Assembly (NCBI RefSeq): GCF_003201655.1
Contig: NZ_QJJU01000024.1
Coordinates: 1 to 64,000, forward strand
Direction of reading: 5' to 3'
From: Mycolicibacterium moriokaense
Lineage (GTDB): Bacteria > Actinomycetota > Actinomycetes > Mycobacteriales > Mycobacteriaceae
DNA length: 64,000 bases
In this document: in pieces, positions 58,564 through 64,000 of the stretch
Layout: each line of letters begins with the position of its first letter
Position numbering within the stretch: the first letter of the stretch is position 1
Notes under the pieces: model-generated
Database searches by the model: none
Told to the model about the DNA's origin: nothing
What the model saw: the letters and a program-made list of their open reading frames with translations, nothing else
Program-made: the position numbers and the translations under genes

Positions 58564-60003
58564 ATGACCGCACTTGCCGATCAGACCCGATGGATGGACG
58601 CGACCGATCAGGCGGCACTGGTCGCGTCGGGCGAGGTGTCGCCGAGCGAGCTGCTCGAGGCCGCGATCGAACGCATCGAACGCATCGATCCGGCCCTCAA
58701 CGCGGTGGTGATCCGCTGGTTCGACCACGCCCGCGAGACCGCCGCAAGCGCCGATCTTCCCGACGGCCCGTTCCGCGGCGTGCCGTTCCTCATCAAGGAC
58801 CTCTTCGCCACATATGCGGGGCAGCGGATCAGCAATGGCAACGTCGCGTTCAAGGAAGCGAACGTCATCGCCGACGCCGACACGACACTCGTCAGCCGCT
58901 ACCGCGCGGCCGGGCTGGTGATCGCAGGCCGCACGAACACCCCCGAGCTTGGCAGCGTGCCGACCACCGAGCCCGTCGCGTGGGGCGCGACCCACAACCC
59001 GTGGGACACGACGCGCACGCCAGGTGGGTCAAGCGGTGGCGCGGCCGCCGCGGTCGCGTCGGGGATGGTGCCGTTCGCCCATGCCAGTGACGGCGGCGGG
59101 TCGATCCGCATCCCAGCGTCTTGCTGCGGCCTCGTCGGGCTGAAGCCAAGCCAGGGTCGCATCACGCTTGGCCCACTACGCGACGAGAGCGGACTAGGAG
59201 TCGAGCACTGCGTCAGCCGCACTGTTCGTGACACGGCCGCGTTGCTCGACGCGACATCCGGCCCTGGCATCGGCGACACCGTGATTGCGCCTGCGCCTTC
59301 ACGTCCCTATGTCGAGGAGCTCGGCGCCGACCCGGGTCGGCTGCGCATCGGCATCCTCGACCATCACCCACAGGGCGGCGAGGTCGACGCGGAAGTCACG
59401 GCTGCGGCGCAGGCCGTCGGCAAGCTGCTCGAATCATTGGGTCACACGGTCGAGCCGGGGTGGCCGAAGGCGTTGGAGGATAAGACGTTCGGATCGAAGT
59501 TCGGCGCATTGTGGAGCGCCAACGTGGGAGTGTCGCAGCGCCGCTTCGAGGAACAGCTCGGCCGCCCATTGGAGGCTCACGAGTTCGAGCCGATGAACTG
59601 GGTCCAGGCCGACTTCGCCAAACACTTCACCGCCGTCGACTACGGGCTCGCGTTGGCGGCGGTCGCCCAGTACCGCCGGGCGGTGCAGTCGTGGTGGCAC
59701 GACGGGTGGGATCTGCTGCTCACGCCGACGCTTGGCGAGCTGCCGCTCAAGCTCGGCACGATCGTCAACGATGGCGACAACCCGATGTCGCCGATGCGTC
59801 GCGCCGGCGATTTCGTGCCCTTCACTCCCGCGTTCAACACCAGCGGCCAACCAGCGATCAGCCTCCCGCTGGAGTGGACGGCCGAGGGCTTGCCGGTCGG
59901 TGTGCAGCTCGTCGCCGCCTACGGTCGCGAAGACGTCTTGATCCGCGTCGCGAGCCAGTTGGAGCACGCGAAGCCATGGGCCGACCGCACACCGGAAATC
60001 TGA
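58564..60003 (+). CDS. Amidase (amidase signature family)
   Basis: This 479-residue enzyme has the Ser-cisSer-Lys set: Lys78 in FLIKDLFA, the GGSSGGAAAAVASG loop at 154-167 and the nucleophile Ser180 in DGGGSIRIPAS. It hydrolyses a carboxamide to acid and ammonia. Mycobacteria have several such amidases of differing substrate range, and the substrate is not visible. It is monocistronic and followed by a tRNA gene on the other strand. Confidence 0.9.
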   Translation: MTALADQTRWMDATDQAALVASGEVSPSELLEAAIERIERIDPALNAVVIRWFDHARETAASADLPDGPFRGVPFLIKDLFATYAGQRISNGNVAFKEANVIADADTTLVSRYRAAGLVIAGRTNTPELGSVPTTEPVAWGATHNPWDTTRTPGGSSGGAAAAVASGMVPFAHASDGGGSIRIPASCCGLVGLKPSQGRITLGPLRDESGLGVEHCVSRTVRDTAALLDATSGPGIGDTVIAPAPSRPYVEELGADPGRLRIGILDHHPQGGEVDAEVTAAAQAVGKLLESLGHTVEPGWPKALEDKTFGSKFGALWSANVGVSQRRFEEQLGRPLEAHEFEPMNWVQADFAKHFTAVDYGLALAAVAQYRRAVQSWWHDGWDLLLTPTLGELPLKLGTIVNDGDNPMSPMRRAGDFVPFTPAFNTSGQPAISLPLEWTAEGLPVGVQLVAAYGREDVLIRVASQLEHAKPWADRTPEI

Positions 60004-60091
60004 GAGGTGCCCGTCGGCGAGTTCTGCATGAGGGTCGTTGATTCGGCGGCAAATCAAAGCCCTGGTGCAGAAGTCGACGCAAAAACTAGGG

Positions 60092-60173
60092 TGCGCGAGG
60101 GGGGATTCGAACCCCCACGCCCATAGGACAATGGCACCTAAAGCCATCGCGTCTGCCGTTCCGCCACTCGCGC
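60092..60173 (-). tRNA. tRNA-Leu, anticodon UAG
   Basis: The minus strand folds as a tRNA. The acceptor stem GCGCGAG pairs with CTCGCGC followed by discriminator A. The D arm is GTGGCGGAACGGCAGACGC-like. The anticodon stem ATGGC/GCCAT encloses the loop TTTAGGT with anticodon TAG. A long variable arm and a GGTTCGAATCC T arm follow. The long variable arm and anticodon make it leucine. CCA is not fully encoded. Confidence 0.95.
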
Positions 60174-60209
60174 GTGAGCGCATCCAGGGTATCGCGGTAC
60201 CGTTGAACG

Positions 60210-60584
60210 ATGTCCACTACACGGCGTAGGAGACCGGCGCTGATCGCGTTGGTCATCGTCGCCGCCGCCGGTTGCCTGGCCCTGGCCTGGTGGCAGTGGA
60301 CCCGCTTCGAGTCGGCATCGGGCAGCTTCCAGAACCTCGGCTATGCCATGCAATGGCCGCTGTTCGCCGGCTTCTGCGTGTACGCCTACTACAAATTCGT
60401 CCGCTACGAAGAAGCCCCGCCCGAGCTTCGCAAGCACGACACCGTCACCGAGATACCTTCCGGGCTGTTGCCCGAACGACCCAAGGCCGCAACACCTTCC
60501 AATGACGACCCCGCCCTCCGCGAGTACAACGCCTATCTCGCCGATCTCGCGAGGGCCGACGACGAAGACAGGACCGACAAGTGA
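60210..60584 (+). CDS. lprD: Membrane/lipoprotein, LprD-like
   Basis: This 124-residue protein has a first hydrophobic segment with a lipobox-like AAAGC (residues 18-22), a second helix (MQWPLFAGFCVYAYYKF) and a charged C-terminus ending EYNAYLADLARADDEDRTDK. With the DUF3817 gene next and rdgB close by, the order matches Rv1343c (lprD)-Rv1342c-Rv1341 of M. tuberculosis, so orthology is inferred mainly by synteny. Function unknown. The next gene starts inside its stop (GTGA). Confidence 0.75.
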   Translation: MSTTRRRRPALIALVIVAAAGCLALAWWQWTRFESASGSFQNLGYAMQWPLFAGFCVYAYYKFVRYEEAPPELRKHDTVTEIPSGLLPERPKAATPSNDDPALREYNAYLADLARADDEDRTDK

Positions 60585-60919
60585 CCGCACCCGAAACAGG
60601 CACCCCCGTAGAAACGATTCGCAAGGCCCTTCTCGGCTATCGCGTCATGGCATGGACGACTGGCATCTGGCTGATCGCGCTGTGCTACGAGATGGTGCTG
60701 AAATACGTCGTGCACGTGGACAACCCGCCGAACTGGATCGCGATCGTGCACGGCTGGGTGTACTTCGTCTACCTGATCTTCACCGCCAACCTCGCCGTCA
60801 AGGTGCGCTGGCCCATCGCCAAGACCATCGGCGTACTGCTCGCCGGCACCATCCCGATGGTCGGCATCATCGTCGAGCACTTCCAGACTCAGGACATCAA
60901 AGACAAATTCGGTCTGTAA
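60581..60919 (+). CDS. DUF3817 integral membrane protein
   Basis: This 112-residue protein has three membrane helices (ALLGYRVMAWTTGIWLIALC, WIAIVHGWVYFVYLIFTANL and IGVLLAGTIPMVGIIVEH). The HGW and late HF histidines are typical of DUF3817 (Rv1342c-like). The GTG overlaps the lprD stop, so both are co-translated. No function is assigned. Confidence 0.85.
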   Translation: MTAPETGTPVETIRKALLGYRVMAWTTGIWLIALCYEMVLKYVVHVDNPPNWIAIVHGWVYFVYLIFTANLAVKVRWPIAKTIGVLLAGTIPMVGIIVEHFQTQDIKDKFGL

Positions 60920-61093
60920 CGGCAGCCATTGCTGCAAGGGCACGCGTGTCTTAGCCAATAAAGGCATTTAGCGAATTCCAGCGTGGCCGTATGTTCGCTG
61001 TGTACAGTCCAAAATCGTGGATTCCAATTGCTACGCCAGGATCCAGAATGGCGCCAATACGGTGGTGAATTCCTCAGACAAGAGGGACGCGCA

Positions 61094-63553
61094 ATGAGCG
61101 CACCATCGCCGTCGGAAAGCAAAGAACCAAACGTCGTAGAACTCATCGTGCACGGTGTTTCCGGCACTCCACCCGAGGCGGTTCTCCGATGCCCAATCGA
61201 CGAGATCGACCGAGTAGCTGGAGATGCTTCCGCCGGGTTCTATCGCCGGCGCCCAGAGGAATGCCCGCAGGGGCAGACCCGCATTACCGAAGCGTTCTCG
61301 TGGGGTGGACTCACCTCGGGGCCGGCCAGTAGAGCGCTCTGGCTCTTATTCCTACCGTTTATCCTCATCAATCTCGCGCACTGGATGCTCCCCCCGCCCA
61401 AGAAAAAGCTCCTGAGCGCGTTGTCGATCAGCGTCCTGCGATTGCTGGGCCTGTCACTGACTCTGACGATCCTGCTTGCGACAGTGACGGTCGGAATGGA
61501 CATGGTCGGATGGCAATGCGCCGGATTGCCGCAGTGCAGCGATCGCCTTGGGCCCGCGAAGATCTTGGCAAGCCTCCCCACACGCGGTGCCCAACTGGCC
61601 ACCATCGCGGTGCCGATCGCGGCAATGGTCGCCGCTCTGTGGTTGTTTGGCAGATCCCAGGCACACACAGGCGATGTCCCAGACCCCACGGTGGCCCAAG
61701 GCGACCTCGCGCCACTTGCACAGAATAACTTCTGGAACAGAGACAAATCGGTCGACCGACTGCGAGCGTGTCACATCGCGGTCTGGCTTTCGGGACTTGC
61801 CCTCGTGACCCTCATTGCGCCCTATCACTATTCATCGAACCAGCCGCGACTTGTTTTCGTCGTGTTGTTGATCGCCAATGCGGTGCCGTTTGTCATCGCG
61901 GTCGTCGCGACCATGCTGAACAAGATCACCGCGCGCGGGGGGCGAGGCCCGGACGACGCCGTCGCCCAATGGACTCTGAGAAGGCTCTGGGTGCCTTCGC
62001 TGATGCTTCTTGGTGGGACGCTCGCGGCCGTCTGGTTTATCCCTGCCGACTATCCCAATCTGGACCTCAGAAAAGACCAACTCGTGGAACCCACGCTCTT
62101 GCCTGGCCTGTCCACGGTGATCTTCTGGTTGATTGTCACTCAGATAGTTCTTCTGGTCATGTTGTTCGTGCTCACTGCCCTTTCGAGCAGGCGCATTCCC
62201 GATCCCGGCTACCGCCCGACGATTCGCGGTTTCACCGGCTTCTTCGTCGCCTTGATGGCGTGGCTCATCGGCGGCGGGCTTTCGCTTGGGGTCGGGCTGT
62301 GGGTTGCGCGATTCCTCGGCGATCCAGTCAACTCGGGGACCGCTGCACAATGCCGGATCGGCATGAGAGAACACATTCTGAAGACCGGCTACACCAAGAC
62401 TGAGGCCCTGCTTCACGTATGCGGTCAACCTGTGTCAACGAACGTCACGTTCCAGCAGCAGGTGAATGCGCTGGCTGAGCATGCACCGTTGATCCTTCCC
62501 GGTGCGTACTATGGCGCGGCGTTGGCCAACCTGATCCTGCTCATCGTTGTCGTTCTCACGGCGGGCATCCTCTTCTTGACTGTCATCGTGTTGGCCAAGA
62601 AGCGCTGGACCCCGATTGGCACGGAATACGAAGTGCCCGTTGACAAAAGCAAGGGCTACTTCAAGCTCATGAAGAAGATCGCGAGGACGCAGGAATGGGC
62701 TGGGGTCCCAAACTGGGCGCCGTGGCTGGTGGCAGGGCTTCTGGTTGTCGCATCGGCTGATATCGCGGTGTCCTACTGGCTGTTCAAAGATGTCCCCTCG
62801 AATCAAACGGTCAACATCCTCACCGCCTGGAGCCAGGCGATCACGGCGTTCCTCGCCGCGGCATTCGTCGGCGTGGTGGTCAGCGCATTCCGAAATCGCA
62901 ACACTCGCAGGTCAATTGCCGTGCTTTGGGACGTTGTCACGTTCTGGCCGCAAGCGACGCACCCGCTCGGGCCGCCGTGCTACGGCGAACGGGCGGTACC
63001 GGACTTGCGGGACCGGGTGGCATTGTTGACCGCGGAGTCCAAGAAGGTCATTCTCGCGGCTCATAGCCAAGGCAGCATCATCAGCGCGGCCGTGCTGCTG
63101 CAGACCACACGACAGGCTCCCGCGGTTGCGGCGGAGCAGCCACCTGCCGAAGATGTCGGGGCCAAAGCTTCCAGAATGCCGGAATCCCAACGAGATTCGA
63201 TGTCCGAGCCGGTAGCGTTCCTCACCTTCGGAGCTCCGTTGCGCAAGCTCTATGCAAGGAACTTCCCCGCGTATTTCGGGCGCGAGGTGTTGGAGTCACT
63301 TGAGCCGAAAAAGAACGGTCAGTGGCTCAACCTCTGGGCACCCACCGACCCGATCGGCGGTTGGGTGTTCATCGAGAATGCCGAGGTCACGGCCATCACC
63401 GAGGAGAGTCTGCAGATCGTCGATTGCCGGCTGCACGACGTAGTGGCCGCAGAGTTGCTGTATGGCCAGGCGCCGATCTGTGGGCACTCGGGATTCTGGA
63501 CACGCACGGAGTACAACGACGCAATCACGGTGTTGCAGGACAAGCTCGGCTGA
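61094..63553 (+). CDS. Large multi-pass membrane protein with hydrolase-like serine elbow
   Basis: This 819-residue protein has a short N-terminal soluble part with a lipase-like strand and oxyanion-type sequence (VVELIVHGVSGTPPEAVL, residues 12-30). About ten membrane helices fill the middle (80-640). The C-terminal soluble part contains KKVILAAHSQGSIISAAVLL, an A-H-S-Q-G nucleophile elbow, and later LNLWAPTDPIGGWVF and VDCRLHDVVA with possible Asp and His. The hydrolase fold thus seems interrupted by the membrane block. I do not recognise a named family. It lies between DUF3817 and rdgB genes that are adjacent in M. tuberculosis, so it looks inserted. Confidence 0.75.
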   Translation: MSAPSPSESKEPNVVELIVHGVSGTPPEAVLRCPIDEIDRVAGDASAGFYRRRPEECPQGQTRITEAFSWGGLTSGPASRALWLLFLPFILINLAHWMLPPPKKKLLSALSISVLRLLGLSLTLTILLATVTVGMDMVGWQCAGLPQCSDRLGPAKILASLPTRGAQLATIAVPIAAMVAALWLFGRSQAHTGDVPDPTVAQGDLAPLAQNNFWNRDKSVDRLRACHIAVWLSGLALVTLIAPYHYSSNQPRLVFVVLLIANAVPFVIAVVATMLNKITARGGRGPDDAVAQWTLRRLWVPSLMLLGGTLAAVWFIPADYPNLDLRKDQLVEPTLLPGLSTVIFWLIVTQIVLLVMLFVLTALSSRRIPDPGYRPTIRGFTGFFVALMAWLIGGGLSLGVGLWVARFLGDPVNSGTAAQCRIGMREHILKTGYTKTEALLHVCGQPVSTNVTFQQQVNALAEHAPLILPGAYYGAALANLILLIVVVLTAGILFLTVIVLAKKRWTPIGTEYEVPVDKSKGYFKLMKKIARTQEWAGVPNWAPWLVAGLLVVASADIAVSYWLFKDVPSNQTVNILTAWSQAITAFLAAAFVGVVVSAFRNRNTRRSIAVLWDVVTFWPQATHPLGPPCYGERAVPDLRDRVALLTAESKKVILAAHSQGSIISAAVLLQTTRQAPAVAAEQPPAEDVGAKASRMPESQRDSMSEPVAFLTFGAPLRKLYARNFPAYFGREVLESLEPKKNGQWLNLWAPTDPIGGWVFIENAEVTAITEESLQIVDCRLHDVVAAELLYGQAPICGHSGFWTRTEYNDAITVLQDKLG

Positions 63554-63571
63554 AACTGAGTTCAGTTTCAG
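63550..63571. terminator. Bidirectional hairpin overlapping two convergent stop codons
   Basis: CTGAAACTGA-GT-TCAGTTTCAG is a 10-bp perfect inverted repeat. The TGA of the plus-strand membrane-protein gene and the stop of rdgB on the minus strand both lie within the arms. It can fold from either transcript. Confidence 0.7.
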
Positions 63572-64000
63572 CGGCCGGTCAACTCGCGCAACGCCGGTAC
63601 CAACAACGCCAACGCCCGTCCCCGGTGCGACACCGCGTCCTTCTCGTCGGGCGTCAACTCCGCGGCCGTCCGCGTAGAACCAGATGGCAGAAAAACCGGG
63701 TCATAGCCGAAGCCGCCGTCACCCCGCGGCTCCCGCACGATGCTGCCGGGCCACACCCCGCGCACCACAACTTCGGCGGCGGATGACACCAATGCACAAG
63801 CCGAAACGAACGCCGCGCCCCGCCGCTCGTCGGGCACGTCGCCCAGCTGCGCCAGCAGCAGACCGGTATTCGCAAGATCGGCGCCGTGCCACCCCGACCA
63901 ACGCGCCGAAAGCACCCCCGGCATGCCGTTCAGCGCATCGACTTCCAGTCCCGAATCATCGGCCACCGACGCCAGCCCCGTCGCCCTGAACGCGTCGCGC
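63568..64000 (-). CDS. rdgB: Non-canonical purine NTP pyrophosphatase (RdgB/Ham1), 3' part
   Basis: The visible C-terminal 143 residues contain ASVADDSGLEVDALNGMPGV, then LSARWSG, GFGYDPVFLP and SHRGRALALL, all diagnostic of RdgB/HAM1. The enzyme hydrolyses dITP, XTP and similar to monophosphates and keeps deaminated purines out of DNA. The reading frame stays open to the right edge, so the N-terminus is outside the window. Position next to lprD/DUF3817 matches Rv1341. Confidence 0.93.
   Translation of the reverse strand, partial: RDAFRATGLASVADDSGLEVDALNGMPGVLSARWSGWHGADLANTGLLLAQLGDVPDERRGAAFVSACALVSSAAEVVVRGVWPGSIVREPRGDGGFGYDPVFLPSGSTRTAAELTPDEKDAVSHRGRALALLVPALRELTGR

Overview
The window is high-GC actinobacterial DNA and reads as a non-tuberculous, environmental mycobacterium (Mycolicibacterium/Mycobacterium type). 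Evidence: a WhiB6-like regulator, a virS-mymA-lipR-sadH block, a WS/DGAT acyltransferase, an F420-type luciferase-like oxidoreductase, mycothiol-type DinB enzymes, HAMP-adenylate cyclase, an AtsA-like arylsulfatase remnant, and the tRNA-Leu / lprD / DUF3817 / rdgB neighbourhood. Gene starts often sit in 4-bp ATGA or GTGA overlaps, so operons can be read directly; many starts given here are internal to the longest open frame.

Layout. 1-4510: a sugar or polyol uptake and catabolism operon (binding lipoprotein, two TIM-barrel isomerases, Gfo/Idh/MocA dehydrogenase) running off the left edge, divergent from its LacI regulator across a 16-bp palindrome. 4507-8036: an unusual operon with cytochrome-oxidase subunit III-like and IV-like proteins plus two paralogous multi-pass membrane proteins, but no catalytic subunit I or II, controlled by a divergent TetR gene across twin operators. 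8060-9825: exported NTF2 protein and a LacI regulator. 9925-25670: a catabolic island built round a two-subunit B12 acyl-CoA mutase with its MeaB chaperone, five SDR/epimerase enzymes, crotonase, paired acyl-CoA dehydrogenases, two acyl-CoA ligases, CoA-transferase, ferredoxin and LLM enzyme. Three divergent promoters of the island carry a common GAGAAT-based motif, so it looks like one regulon.

25684-31830: adenylate cyclase, a flippase-like membrane protein with an embedded pseudokinase, an exported peptide-like protein, a decayed epoxide hydrolase gene and an HtrA protease. 32352-38224: NTF2 protein, flavoenzymes and two DinB-type enzymes. 38256-39314: ParD-like/zeta toxin module. 39576-46728: mostly single genes separated by dispersed repeats: a duplicated ~100-bp segment upstream of doxX and of a dehydrogenase gene, and a MITE-like element with a partial second copy. 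46729-51895: molybdate binding protein with a Mop regulator but no modBC, amidohydrolase with AraC regulator, TetR/WhiB6-like divergent pair, and an arylsulfatase gene lacking its catalytic half.

52135-58014: WS/DGAT, virS, mymA, lipR, sadH: a shortened version of the acid-inducible mymA locus. 58025-64000: DUF309, amidase, tRNA-Leu(UAG), lprD, a DUF3817 protein, a large membrane protein with a hydrolase-like serine elbow, and the 3' part of rdgB running off the right edge. No rRNA, CRISPR array, complete insertion sequence, prophage or replication origin was seen.
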